Assembly: GCA_021730785.1 (NCBI GenBank)
Contig: JAKFWF010000055.1
Coordinates: 1-38,882 of the forward strand
From: Hyphomicrobiaceae bacterium
Lineage (GTDB): Bacteria > Pseudomonadota > Alphaproteobacteria > Rhizobiales > Hyphomicrobiaceae
Length of the DNA: 38,882 nucleotides
Direction of reading: 5' to 3'
The notes beneath the pieces were generated by a model that did not search any database, was not told the DNA's origin, and worked only from the letters and a program-made list of their open reading frames with translations. Made by a program: the position numbers and the translations under genes. This document shows positions 1-7,991 of this stretch, piece after piece. Each line of letters begins with the position of its first letter. The stretch's first letter is position 1.

Positions 1-144
1 GAACTCCCACCCCTCGCCGCCCGCGCTGCACACTGCCCAAACTTGCCCAGCCCCGGCGTTGCAACCCCGACGTTCCAGATTGCGGCGGCACAGCCCCAGG
101 GCTAGGCTCGACATCCGAGCAACTCCTGGACCACCGACACCCCC

Positions 145-1083
145 ATGCTCCGCTTCGCCGCCAAACAGCTGTTCAACATGGGGTTCACGCTGCTGGCCGT
201 GTCGCTGCTGGTGTTCATGCTCAACGAGTGGACGCCGGGCGATGTGGTGTCGAAGATCCTCGGCCCCTATGCCAACGCCGACCAGGTCGAGAAAGTGACG
301 CGTGAGATGGGGCTCGATCGGCCAGCGATCGTGCGCTACTTCGAATACATGGGCCGTGCGCTGACCGGCGACCTTGGCCAGTCGATCGTCTACCGGGCGC
401 CGGTCGCGAGCATCCTGTGGGACCGGCTGGGCAACACGCTGCTACTCGCCGCCGTCAGCTTTGCGGTGATCGTGCCGCTGTCGGTGGTCCTCGGCGTGCT
501 GGCCGGCAGCCGTGAGGGCAGTTTCACCGATCGCGCCGTGTCGGTGTTCTCCTCGATCACGGCCTCGATCCCCGAGTTCGCGATGGGCGTATTCCTGATC
601 GCAATTTTCGTCGTGGGGCTCGGCATACTGCCGGGCACGTCGCCCTTGCGCAGCGACACGGGCTGGCCGATCTGGAGCCAGTTCGTGATGCCGGTGCTGG
701 TCGTGACACTGTATGACGCCGGCTATCTGATCTCGATGATCCGCACGTCCATGGTCGAGGTGATGCGCCAGCCCTACATACGCACCGCGACGTTGAAGGG
801 CATGAGCTTTGGCCAGGTCGTGCGCGGCCACGCGGTGCGCAACGCGCTGATCGCGCCGTTCACGGTGATCCTGCTGCAGCTGAACTATCTCGTCTCGGGC
901 CTCGTCGTGGTCGAGACCGTGTTCGCCTATCCAGGCTTCGGCCGCATGATGTTGGAAGCAGCGCTCGCCAAGGACATCGCGATCATCGAAGCGGGCACGC
1001 TGGTCGCGGTTGTCGTCACCATGCTGACGCAGCTGTTCGGCGATCTGGGCTACATGGCGCTCGACCCGAGGATCCGCGTATGA
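145..1083 (+). CDS. ABC transporter permease, DppB/OppB family
   Basis: Inner-membrane permease of a peptide/opine/nickel-type importer, 312 residues, the normal family length. An N-terminal membrane anchor (about residues 8-28) is followed by a periplasmic segment and about five further hydrophobic helices. The cytoplasmic EAA-loop region, where the ATPase docks, is visible around residues 205-230 (YIRTATLKGMSFGQVVRGHA). The gene begins a three-gene unit: its stop overlaps the start of the next permease (ATGA). The substrate-binding protein usually found just upstream is not in the window, so it may lie before base 1. The substrate cannot be told from sequence; peptides, opines, glycosides or small amides are all possible. 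Family call is firm, specificity is not. Confidence 0.93.
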   Translation: MLRFAAKQLFNMGFTLLAVSLLVFMLNEWTPGDVVSKILGPYANADQVEKVTREMGLDRPAIVRYFEYMGRALTGDLGQSIVYRAPVASILWDRLGNTLLLAAVSFAVIVPLSVVLGVLAGSREGSFTDRAVSVFSSITASIPEFAMGVFLIAIFVVGLGILPGTSPLRSDTGWPIWSQFVMPVLVVTLYDAGYLISMIRTSMVEVMRQPYIRTATLKGMSFGQVVRGHAVRNALIAPFTVILLQLNYLVSGLVVVETVFAYPGFGRMMLEAALAKDIAIIEAGTLVAVVVTMLTQLFGDLGYMALDPRIRV

Positions 1084-1976
1084 CGGAAGTCCTGCCCAGG
1101 CTGGAGACGCGTGACGCGGATGCCGACGTGGGGGGCACGCGCGACCCCTGGCTCGCGGTTGGGCTGCGGGTGCTGACCGCTTCGCCGATCGGCACGATTG
1201 GGGGCGTGATCCTGCTGTTTTGGGCGATCGTCGCCCTGTTTGCACCGTGGCTGACCGCCTACCCGCCGAACAGAATCGACTATCTGCTGATCGCCGACCC
1301 CTACCCCTCGCGCGCGCACTGGCTCGGCGTCGACAACCTTGGCCGGGACATGTGGTCCCGCATCGCCCATGGCGCGCGCACCGTTCTGACCGTCGCCCCG
1401 ATCGCAGTGCTGACCGCCGCAATCCTTGGCTCGATCCTGGGCCTGCTCGCCGGCTATCGCGGCGGCTGGATCGACGCGCTGATCACGCGGATCGGCGACA
1501 CCATGCTGGCGTTCCCGAAGATCATCCTCTATCTGATCATCATTGCCAAGTTCGGCGCGTCGGCTTTCAACATCATCGCCGTGATCGGGCTGACCTCGGC
1601 GCCGATCATCGCCCGCATCGTGCGCGCCGTAACCCTCGACGTGAAGAACCGCGACTATGTGGCGGCCGCCCGCATGCGCGGCGAGAGCGCCGCCTACATC
1701 ATGCTGGTCGAGATCTTGCCGAACGTGCGCGGACCGCTGATCGTCGATTTCTTCCTGCGGCTCGGCTACACCACGATCGCGATCGGCGTGCTGGGCTTCC
1801 TCGGCGTCGGCCTGCCGCCGCCCGATCCCGATTGGGGCGGCATGGTGAAGGAGACCTATGGCCTGCTGTTCGTCTATCCGCACATGACGCTGATCCCGTG
1901 CCTCGCCATCTCGACGCTGGTGATCGGCTTCAATTTCCTCGCCACGGGCCTCAAGGAGGCCGGGCAGGATGGCTGA
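1080..1976 (+). CDS. ABC transporter permease, DppC/OppC family
   Basis: Second permease of the importer, 298 residues. It has the family's N-terminal transmembrane helix (about 38-60), then an extracytoplasmic segment containing the typical HWLGVDNLGRDMWSR motif (about residues 80-95), then five helices. The EAA-loop DYVAAARMRGESAAYIML sits near residues 191-208. The start overlaps the previous stop by 4 nt, so translation is probably coupled. It should form a heterodimer with the upstream permease and be powered by the fused ATPase that overlaps its 3' end by 8 nt. Nothing looks broken or unusual. Confidence 0.93.
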   Translation: MTEVLPRLETRDADADVGGTRDPWLAVGLRVLTASPIGTIGGVILLFWAIVALFAPWLTAYPPNRIDYLLIADPYPSRAHWLGVDNLGRDMWSRIAHGARTVLTVAPIAVLTAAILGSILGLLAGYRGGWIDALITRIGDTMLAFPKIILYLIIIAKFGASAFNIIAVIGLTSAPIIARIVRAVTLDVKNRDYVAAARMRGESAAYIMLVEILPNVRGPLIVDFFLRLGYTTIAIGVLGFLGVGLPPPDPDWGGMVKETYGLLFVYPHMTLIPCLAISTLVIGFNFLATGLKEAGQDG

Positions 1977-4206
1977 GACGGGCGACAGAGTCCGGGAGTG
2001 GCCCATGCCTGACGGCGCCACAGCCCCCACGACCACAGCCATGCTCACCCTCGACGGCCTTGGCGTCGAAGCCAACGGCCGTCGCGGCAGCAGCCGCATC
2101 CTGCAGGACGTGAGCTTCGACATCGCGCCCGGCGAAGCGTTCGGCCTCGTTGGTGAATCGGGTTGCGGCAAGTCCACCGTCGCGCTCGCCGTCATGCGCT
2201 ATCTCGGCCGCGGACTGTCGCTTACCAATGGCCGCATCCTGTTCGAGGGGCGCGACGTCGCCGCCATGGCAACGGCCGAACTGCGCGCGCTGCGCGGCAA
2301 CCGCATCGCCATGGTCTACCAAGACCCCATGTCGAGCTTGAACCCGGTCATGACGATCGGCCGCCAGCTGATCGAGGTGCCACTGCTGCACGGCGAAACG
2401 GATGCCGCCAAGGCGCGCGCCCGCGCCATCGCCATGCTGGGTGAAGTCCGCCTGCCCGACGCCACCGCCATGATGGAGCGTTATCCGCACCAGCTGTCGG
2501 GGGGCCAGCAGCAGCGCGTCGTCATCGCCATGGCACTGATGGCCGAGCCGAAACTGCTGATCATGGACGAGCCGACCACCGGCCTCGATGTGACCATCGA
2601 GGCGGCGATCCTCGACCTTGTCACCGAGTTGCGCGCAAAGTTCGGCACCGCCATTTTGTTCATTTCCCACAACCTTGGCACGGTCGCCCGGCTGTGCGAC
2701 CGCATCGGCGTGCTGTACGCGGGACGGCTGGTTGAAACCGGCAGCATCCGCGATGTGTTCAAGGCGCCGGCCCACCCCTACACGCGCGGGCTGCTCGCGG
2801 CCCTGCCGGAGCATAAGGCACCGGTCGCGGGGGGTGGCCATCGGCGGCTATCTCCGATCGACGGCACTTTGAAAGCCGCCGACCGGGCACGAACCGGATG
2901 TGCGTTCGCGCCGCGCTGCGGCCATGTCGAGCCGGTTGCTTGCGAAACAAGACCAATTGCACTGACCGCCGTCATGGGAGATGGCGCGCATATGGCACGC
3001 TGCAGCCGCCTCGCCGTTGTCGCCGCGGCAAAGCCCAGCGCCCGGACGTCGATGCCAGCCGCTGCCGCCAACCGCGGCCAGGTGCTGCTCGCCCTCGACA
3101 AGCTGTCGAAGCGTTACGATCTGACCGGCCGTTTCGGCTTCACGTCGGGCGCCAGTATCTATGCACTCAGCGACGCATCGATGGCAGCGCGCGCCGGCGA
3201 GACACTCGCCATCGTCGGCGAGAGCGGCTCAGGCAAGTCGACGCTCGCCAAGGTGGTCAGTGGACTGATCCCGGCGACGTCCGGCAGCGCAACGCTGCGC
3301 CGCGCCGCGCCTCATTCTTCTGCGCCCGGCGGCCGGCTCCGCGAAGCGGAGTCGCCGGGCGCAACCGAAGACACGGGCGCACTGCACACGTCCGCGCCGG
3401 GCGGCCGGCTCCCCACCGGGGAGTCGCCCGGCGCCATGCAAGAAGAGATCGGCACGGTCGGCGTGGACCAGCGCTCCCCCGATACGCGCAGGCGCATCCA
3501 GATGGTGTTCCAGAACCCGGATTCGACGCTCAATCCCAGTCACTCGATCGAGTTCGCGTTGACGCGGCCCCTGCGCCAGCAGCGCGGGCTGTCGCGCGCC
3601 GATGCCAAAGCCGAAGTGTTGAAACTCATGGAGCGCGTGCGCCTGCCGGCAGACCTGCTGCGCCGCAAGCCGCACCAGCTGTCGGGCGGCCAACGGCAGC
3701 GGGTGGCGGTGGCGCGCGCGCTGGCCGGCCAGCCCGATCTCATCATCGCCGACGAGCCGGTGTCGGCCCTCGACGTGTCGGTGCAGGCGGCGATCGTCAA
3801 TCTGCTCGGCGAACTGCTGGAGACCGGCGACTTGGCCCTCGTGCTGATCAGCCACGACCTTGGTCTGGTGCGCCACATGGCCGACTGGGTCGCCGTCATG
3901 TACCTCGGACGCATCGTCGAATACGGGCCAGCGTCACAGGTGTTTGCAGCCCCCTTCCATCCCTATACGGAAGCCCTCCTCGAAGCCGCGCCCAAGCCCG
4001 ATCCAGATGCGAGTGCACCGGCCATCGTCCTCAAGGGCAACATGCCGAGCCCGACCGAGCGGCTCGCCGGCTGTGGGTTTGCCAGCCGCTGCCCGAAAAA
4101 GATCGAGGGGGTCTGTGAGCGCGAGATGCCGCCGGTGCGACAGTTCGGTGCGCATACGATTGCCTGTCACCGGGAGTTGAGTGGAGGGGCGACGACTTCG
4201 GTTTGA
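1969..4206 (+). CDS. Fused double ATPase of peptide-type ABC importer (DppD-DppF fusion) with in-frame palindromic insert
   Basis: One 745-residue protein carrying two complete ABC ATPase domains. Domain 1 has Walker A GESGCGKST (about residue 62), signature LSGGQQQRV (about 177) and Walker B LLIMDEPTTGLD (about 195). It ends in an oligo_HPY-type tail with GCAFAPRC. Domain 2 has Walker A GESGSGKST (about 417), signature LSGGQRQRV (about 571), Walker B LIIADEPVSALD (about 592) and tail GCGFASRC. Fusions of this type are common in proteobacteria. What is odd is a stretch of roughly 55 residues (about 444-500) between Walker A and the Q-loop of domain 2. It is encoded by two copies of a 41-nt hairpin repeat and reads SAPGGRLREAESPGA and then SAPGGRLPTGESPGA. 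Normal family members have about 20 residues there. The frame stays open, so the protein is probably functional. Confidence 0.92.
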   Translation: MAETGDRVREWPMPDGATAPTTTAMLTLDGLGVEANGRRGSSRILQDVSFDIAPGEAFGLVGESGCGKSTVALAVMRYLGRGLSLTNGRILFEGRDVAAMATAELRALRGNRIAMVYQDPMSSLNPVMTIGRQLIEVPLLHGETDAAKARARAIAMLGEVRLPDATAMMERYPHQLSGGQQQRVVIAMALMAEPKLLIMDEPTTGLDVTIEAAILDLVTELRAKFGTAILFISHNLGTVARLCDRIGVLYAGRLVETGSIRDVFKAPAHPYTRGLLAALPEHKAPVAGGGHRRLSPIDGTLKAADRARTGCAFAPRCGHVEPVACETRPIALTAVMGDGAHMARCSRLAVVAAAKPSARTSMPAAAANRGQVLLALDKLSKRYDLTGRFGFTSGASIYALSDASMAARAGETLAIVGESGSGKSTLAKVVSGLIPATSGSATLRRAAPHSSAPGGRLREAESPGATEDTGALHTSAPGGRLPTGESPGAMQEEIGTVGVDQRSPDTRRRIQMVFQNPDSTLNPSHSIEFALTRPLRQQRGLSRADAKAEVLKLMERVRLPADLLRRKPHQLSGGQRQRVAVARALAGQPDLIIADEPVSALDVSVQAAIVNLLGELLETGDLALVLISHDLGLVRHMADWVAVMYLGRIVEYGPASQVFAAPFHPYTEALLEAAPKPDPDASAPAIVLKGNMPSPTERLAGCGFASRCPKKIEGVCEREMPPVRQFGAHTIACHRELSGGATTSV
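3322..3362 (+). repeat. Palindromic coding insert, unit 1
   Basis: A 41-nt near-perfect hairpin inside the second ATPase domain. Outer arms are GCGCCCGGCG (3322-3331) and CGCCGGGCGC (3353-3362). A 5-nt GCCGG bulge on the 5' side is followed by an inner stem CTCCGC/GCGGAG around a GAA loop, and a single T bulge sits on the 3' side. Unit 2, 72 bp downstream, has the same geometry with different but still complementary arms. This is directly visible; that the unit is mobile is inference. Confidence 0.85.
3394..3434 (+). repeat. Palindromic coding insert, unit 2
   Basis: A second 41-nt hairpin in the same reading frame as unit 1. Outer arms are GCGCCGGGCG (3394-3403) and CGCCCGGCGC (3425-3434), with bulge GCCGG, inner stem CTCCCC/GGGGAG, loop ACC and bulged T. 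Compared with unit 1, outer-stem and inner-stem substitutions occur in complementary pairs while bulge and length are identical. Confidence 0.85.
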
Positions 4207-4210
4207 GGTC

Positions 4211-4254
4211 TGCCAAACAGCGTGGCATTCTCCAGCGCAGCATGCCATTTGGCA
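4211..4254 (+). other. Nested inverted repeat after the ABC operon
   Basis: TGCCAAA (4211-4217) pairs with TTTGGCA (4248-4254), and just inside it TGGCAT (4223-4228) pairs with ATGCCA (4242-4247), leaving a 13-nt loop. This makes a bulged hairpin a few bases after the ATPase stop. No T-run follows, so it is not a textbook intrinsic terminator. It could be a weak terminator, an RNA-stability element, or two TGCCA/TGGCA protein sites (TGCCA-TT-TGGCA is a perfect palindrome at 4243-4254). Confidence 0.4.
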
Positions 4255-4289
4255 ACACTTGAATTGGCAAAACCGGAACCATCTCCCCC

Positions 4290-4523
4290 ATGCAGCGATT
4301 GCCGAGCAGCTACGCACCTTACCTGTTTGCGGCCATTCAGTCCGCGATCACGACCGGGGTGGCGACGGGCATCGCGACCGTGCCCATCGTTGGGCTGACG
4401 GTTCAATCCATGACGCGGTGGGGGATTTCCTGGGTGATCTCCTGGCTGATCATGCTGCCGATCGTCCTCGCCTTAGCCCCGCTGATCCGCCGCATGGTCG
4501 CCACGATGACGCTGCCGGAGTGA
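4290..4523 (+). CDS. Small inner-membrane protein, DUF2798 family
   Basis: 77-residue protein with two hydrophobic helices (about residues 12-32 and 46-66) joined by a short loop. It has the conserved YAPYLFAAIQSAITTG entry and the SWLIMLPIVLALAPLIRRM second helix typical of DUF2798 proteins, whose function is unknown. ATG is at 4290 with no strong Shine-Dalgarno; GGAACC lies about 8 nt upstream. It stands alone between the ABC operon and a repeat element, and converges with the NTF2-like gene. Family assignment rests on pattern recognition only. Confidence 0.75.
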   Translation: MQRLPSSYAPYLFAAIQSAITTGVATGIATVPIVGLTVQSMTRWGISWVISWLIMLPIVLALAPLIRRMVATMTLPE

Positions 4524-4640
4524 GTCAGACGGGTGCAGCCGCCGCAGGTCGGTGCTGAGCGCGACTGACAATCTGGCCGTCCTGGTTGTGCCCACCGTTC
4601 CACGCGAAGCCCGACACGGCATGGGCGGCGTCGGCGGTAT

Positions 4641-4745
4641 CCGTAGTTGGGTCAGACCGGCCCCCTTGCCGGTCGCAACCCAACATTCACGGGTGGTCGA
4701 AGGTGTTGGGTTACGGCGCAAGAGGGCGCCCAACGCAACCTACGG
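4641..4745. repeat. Composite palindromic repeat element (about 105 bp) in a convergent gap
   Basis: The block is bounded by inverted ends CCGTAGTTGG (4641-4650) and CAACCTACGG (4736-4745). Inside are two hairpins. The first pairs GTTGGGT (4646-4652) with ACCCAAC (4678-4684) and GACCGGC (4655-4661) with GCCGGTC (4668-4674) around a CCCCTT loop. The second pairs GTTGGG (near 4705) with CCCAAC (near 4729). It resembles the GGTTGGGT...ACCCAACA class of intergenic REP/MITE-like repeats seen in alphaproteobacteria. It lies between converging genes and could also stop transcription from both sides. Confidence 0.7.
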
Positions 4746-4772
4746 CATCGCGCACACTCAGGCCAGTTTTTG

Positions 4773-5156
4773 TCACTCCACATACTTCCAGTATGTGTCT
4801 TTCTTCGTCACGTACCCGTCGCGGAATTCCCACAGATCGCAGCCGAGGTATTCGAACGGTTTGCCGCCGATAGGCGTGCCGCGCACCACCCACTCGGAGA
4901 TCGCCTTGGTGGGATCGCAGATCCAGTGCCGTATCTCCTCCCAGCGCATGTCGGGGATCTGCATGTAGCGGCCACGCAGGACTTCCCCGATCTCGGCCTT
5001 GCCGGCACAGCTGCGCCCCTCCGGCGCCGAAGGGCCACGCGCCATCAGCCACAGGCAGTCGTCGGTGAAGTGGGACAGGATCGCATCGACGTCGTGACGA
5101 TTGAAGCCATCCTGGATCTCGTCGAGCAACGCGATCGTGATCTCGCGCTTTTTCAT
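4773..5156 (-). CDS. NTF2-like (SnoaL-type) fold protein
   Basis: 127-residue protein with the NTF2/SnoaL pattern: an N-terminal helix (ITIALLDEIQDGFNRHDVDAILSHF), then the short DDCLW strand, and a C-terminal beta sheet ending in LWEFRDGYVTKKDTYW. Members of this fold are small-molecule isomerases, hydrolases or binding proteins, and no specific activity can be read here. Its ATG lies one base after the stop of the DddP-like gene (TGA-C-ATG), with GGGAGG just upstream, so the two are co-transcribed and probably translationally coupled. It may act on the same substrate or product as the DddP-like protein. Confidence 0.85.
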   Translation of the reverse strand: MKKREITIALLDEIQDGFNRHDVDAILSHFTDDCLWLMARGPSAPEGRSCAGKAEIGEVLRGRYMQIPDMRWEEIRHWICDPTKAISEWVVRGTPIGGKPFEYLGCDLWEFRDGYVTKKDTYWKYVE

Positions 5157-5157
5157 G

Positions 5158-6411
5158 TCACACCACCTCCCATGGGAAACTGTCGAGCCGGACGCAGCCG
5201 TTGGCGGTCAGCAGCACTTGCGTTTCGAGCTTGATGCATTCGGCCCCACCTTCTTCGCCGATCAAACTTTCGACGCATACGCACATGTTTTCGTCGAGTG
5301 TTCCCGTGCAGGCCTTGGCGAAGTCGACATGGGTTGGCACCGATGGCCACTCGTCACACAGCCCGACGCCGTGCAGCGCGACCGAGTAACGACAGGGCTG
5401 ATATCTGGCCGGGATCTGCCAGCTCTTGTCGTTGAACTCGGCCAAGGTCATACCACCCTTCAAGACGCCGAGGTTGTGGTTGATCTGGTCGAGCGCGACC
5501 TTGTACAGCTCGCTCTGTTTCGCGGTCATCTTCGTGTGCCCGACGGTCCACGACCGCGAGAGATCGGCGCAGTAGCCGTAGGGGCCGATCAGGTCGGTAT
5601 CGAACGATAGCATGTCGCCGGCCTTGCACACGTAATCGGAGCACTCCTGGAACCACGGGTTGGTGCGCGGGCCGGCGGCCAGCAGCCGCGTCTCGATCCA
5701 CTCGCCCCCCGACCGGATATTCTCGAAGTGCAGTTCGGCCCAGATCTCGTTCTCGGTCCGGCCGGGCAGTGAATGCTCGTACATGCGCGCCATGCCCGCT
5801 TCGCAAACGCGAATGGTCCAGCGCATCAGTTCGAGCTCTTCCGGCGACTTGATCTTGCGGGCGTGCTCGGTGAGTTCCTGGCCCTCGACCAGGATGACGC
5901 CACGCTTGCGCAGGGCATCGACACCGAGCGGCTCCAGCTTGTCGACGGCAAGCCGCATGTTCTTTCCCCCGCCGCGCTGGCGGACGATTTCGGCGACCTC
6001 GTCGGCCCAGGCGTTGACGCGTTCGTGGATGCGGTTGCCGGCGGTGAAATAGAACCACGATTTGGCGGTGCGCACTTCGTCGATGATCTCGATGCCCTTT
6101 GCCAGATGCTCGGAGCGGCCGTATTCGAAGGCGATGCCGTGCCCGTCGGCGCAGACCATCGCATAGTGCGACGCATTGTGCGTCATCCACAGCTGCATGT
6201 TCGATACGTCGAGGGCATAGCGGATGTTGAGCGGATCATAGAGCAGGATCGCCGCGCACTCGTGTTCCACGACCTTGGCGACCAGCCGCTGCTTGCGCCA
6301 GGCGCGCGCTTTCTGCAGCGTGGCATGGGGGATCGGCGACTTCAGTGGTTTGTCGGCACCCGCTGCGTTCAGGTATTCCTTCTTGCGGACATCCTTGAAG
6401 ATCTCGGCCAC
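5158..6411 (-). CDS. M24-fold metalloenzyme, DddP-like (DMSP lyase / Xaa-Pro peptidase superfamily)
   Basis: 417 residues with the creatinase/Xaa-Pro peptidase (M24) fold. The sequence is much closer to the DMSP lyase DddP than to ordinary peptidases: DPLNIRYALDVSNMQLW, GGEWIETRLLAAGPRTNPWF and ALHGVGLCDEWP all have near-identical counterparts in roseobacter DddP as I recall them. The metal ligands are in place: two Asp (SFDTDLIG and CADLSR), His (LHGVG) and two Glu (CVESLIG, KLETQV). The Asp six residues after that His, proposed as the general base in DddP, and the Tyr five residues before it are both present. If it is DddP, it cleaves dimethylsulfoniopropionate to DMS and acrylate. A different substrate is possible, since DddP-like proteins also occur in soil bacteria. 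GTG start at 6411 follows GGGAGG with 6-nt spacing. Family firm, substrate uncertain. Confidence 0.85.
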   Translation of the reverse strand: MAEIFKDVRKKEYLNAAGADKPLKSPIPHATLQKARAWRKQRLVAKVVEHECAAILLYDPLNIRYALDVSNMQLWMTHNASHYAMVCADGHGIAFEYGRSEHLAKGIEIIDEVRTAKSWFYFTAGNRIHERVNAWADEVAEIVRQRGGGKNMRLAVDKLEPLGVDALRKRGVILVEGQELTEHARKIKSPEELELMRWTIRVCEAGMARMYEHSLPGRTENEIWAELHFENIRSGGEWIETRLLAAGPRTNPWFQECSDYVCKAGDMLSFDTDLIGPYGYCADLSRSWTVGHTKMTAKQSELYKVALDQINHNLGVLKGGMTLAEFNDKSWQIPARYQPCRYSVALHGVGLCDEWPSVPTHVDFAKACTGTLDENMCVCVESLIGEEGGAECIKLETQVLLTANGCVRLDSFPWEVV

Positions 6412-6532
6412 GCGACGCCTCCCATGATCGACAACGAGCCAAGTGTGCGACCAGATGCGCGTGCCTGTCGAGGGGGAGTGTTGAGCCGGGCTGCGGCGCC
6501 TGTCATGGTCGTTTGCTACAGCGAGGGCCAGA

Positions 6533-6673
6533 ATGATGATTGCCGATTCCGCAGCAGAATTGGAGACGCTGCCTGCGAGCCTCCGGCAAGGGCCTCAAGC
6601 CCTTGGCACCCGATCGTTGGAGAGGTGCTCGATGGGCGGAACTACCCTCGACCGGTGGCGCCCCTATGGCTGA
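6533..6673 (+). other. Possible small upstream ORF ahead of the MFS gene
   Basis: A 46-codon reading frame (begins MMIADSAAELETLP, ends RWRPYG) starts 10 nt after an AGGG sequence and ends 8 nt inside the MFS gene. It contains a small hairpin, CAAGGGC/GCCCTTG at 6587-6605. It could be a leader peptide coupling translation to the transporter, or chance. Otherwise I see no clear promoter motif in the 254-bp divergent gap 6412-6665. Confidence 0.2.
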
Positions 6674-7898
6674 TCGATCGACCGCCCCCGCGCCGGCTGG
6701 AACCGGCTCCATCCTCGCCGCCCTGTTCCTGCTGGCTGGCATGCACCAGCTGGCGACCGGCCTGCTGATGGGTGTCGTGCCGGTACAGTTGAGCCTCAGC
6801 GGGTTTGCAGCAACCGTGGTCGGCTGGGTTTCGACCGCGCAATCGGTCGGCTTTCTGTTCGGCAGCCTGTTCGCTGCTCCGCTCATTGCAGCGATCGGCA
6901 GCGCGCGCATCGCACTCGGCATTTTCGCTTGCGTCAATGCGGCGAGCGCAGCTGCCTTGCTCGTGACCGACGATCCATTTCTGTGGGCGGCGGCGCGGAC
7001 CGTATCGGGTTTCAGCTCGGCCTGCGCCATCGTGCTGTTCGAAGCCTGGTTTGCTTCCAACGCAACGCCGGCCCGCCGCGGCTTGGTGTTTGGCATGTAT
7101 ATGGCGCTGACCCGGGCAGCCTTCATGGTCGCCCAGATCTCGATGGCGTTTGTCGAACCGCGCCTGAGTTTGCTGTTTGTCGCAGGTGCCGCGATCTATC
7201 TGTGCGTGCCCAGCCTGTCGCTGGCCGTGAAAGGCGATGCTCCGGCCATCGGGCGACGCGCGATCAGTGGGCGGATCTGGGACATGCCGCTGCGGGCACC
7301 AGCGGCTGCAGCCGGCTGCCTGACACACGCATTGGTGACGACAGCCGGCGCGAGCCTGTTCCCCGTATATGCGGTGGCGCGCGGCGTGCCCGTGGACAAA
7401 ATCGCAGTACTGCTGGCGGCGATGCAGTTCGGCGGCCTCGCCATGCAGCTGCCGCTGTCGTTCCTGTCCGACAAAATCGGTCGGCGCACGGTGATGCTGG
7501 GCGCGGCCATGGCGGCGGCGATGCTGTCATCTTTGCTCTGGTTCGTGGAGGCGCCAGGCGTGTGGACGCTCGCAGTGCTTGCTGCACTTTGGGCCGGCGC
7601 GCCGGCACCGCTCTATTCGCTGGCCGTCGCCCACGCCAACGACATCGCGCACGATGATGAGCGCATATCCTGGTCGAGCGCCATGCTGGTGCTCTGGGGA
7701 ACCGGCGCGACGATTGGCCCGATCGCGGCGTCGATCCTGATGGACCGGACCGGCAGCGGCGCGCTGTTTGCCTTCACCGGCATCTTGAGTGCCGCCCTTG
7801 CGCTGTTCCTGCTGCTGCGTAAGCTGATCCGCAAGCGCCCCCTGGCGCCGGTTCCAGCGACGGAAACAATCGGGCCTGCGCCCGGCGGCGGAGGCTAG
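6666..7898 (+). CDS. MFS transporter (YcaD-like)
   Basis: About 410 residues from ATG 6666, with around twelve hydrophobic segments. The MFS loop motif appears twice: in degenerate form near residues 70-85, and clearly as LSDKIGRRTVMLG in the second half. I chose the ATG at 6666 because the upstream extension has no membrane or conserved character. It resembles the YcaD/UMF-type group of small-molecule transporters, and the substrate is unknown. It is divergent from the DddP-like gene and immediately upstream of the boxC promoter. It could move an aromatic acid or a sulfonium compound, but neither is shown by sequence. The C-terminus ends in a glycine-rich tail. Confidence 0.85.
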   Translation: MADRSTAPAPAGTGSILAALFLLAGMHQLATGLLMGVVPVQLSLSGFAATVVGWVSTAQSVGFLFGSLFAAPLIAAIGSARIALGIFACVNAASAAALLVTDDPFLWAAARTVSGFSSACAIVLFEAWFASNATPARRGLVFGMYMALTRAAFMVAQISMAFVEPRLSLLFVAGAAIYLCVPSLSLAVKGDAPAIGRRAISGRIWDMPLRAPAAAAGCLTHALVTTAGASLFPVYAVARGVPVDKIAVLLAAMQFGGLAMQLPLSFLSDKIGRRTVMLGAAMAAAMLSSLLWFVEAPGVWTLAVLAALWAGAPAPLYSLAVAHANDIAHDDERISWSSAMLVLWGTGATIGPIAASILMDRTGSGALFAFTGILSAALALFLLLRKLIRKRPLAPVPATETIGPAPGGGG

Positions 7899-7911
7899 AT
7901 CTCGGTCAAAG

Positions 7912-7954
7912 TGCATTATATTGCATTGACACATCATCGTAGATGCAATATTTT
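7912..7954 (+). promoter_or_regulatory. boxC promoter with TGCA repeats (candidate BoxR/BzdR-type operator)
   Basis: A strong sigma70-type promoter: -35 TTGACA at 7926-7931, 17-bp spacer, -10 TATTTT at 7949-7954. Directly upstream of the -35 is TGCA-TTATAT-TGCA (7912-7925), and a third TGCA (7944-7947) lies in the spacer. Benzoyl-CoA-responsive repressors of the BzdR/BoxR family are known to bind TGCA repeats at aerobic and anaerobic benzoate promoters. The promoter match is direct; the regulator is inferred, since no boxR is in the window. Transcription should start about 30 nt before the boxC ATG. Confidence 0.7.
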
Positions 7955-7991
7955 TCACTGCCAGCCAGTGCCATTTCGGAAAGCTGCCCGC

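Noticed and set aside
442-1422. Long leftward reading frame opposite the first permeases
   Set aside because: Arg/Ala/His-rich composition typical of the shadow of a GC-rich gene on the other strand; no family features.
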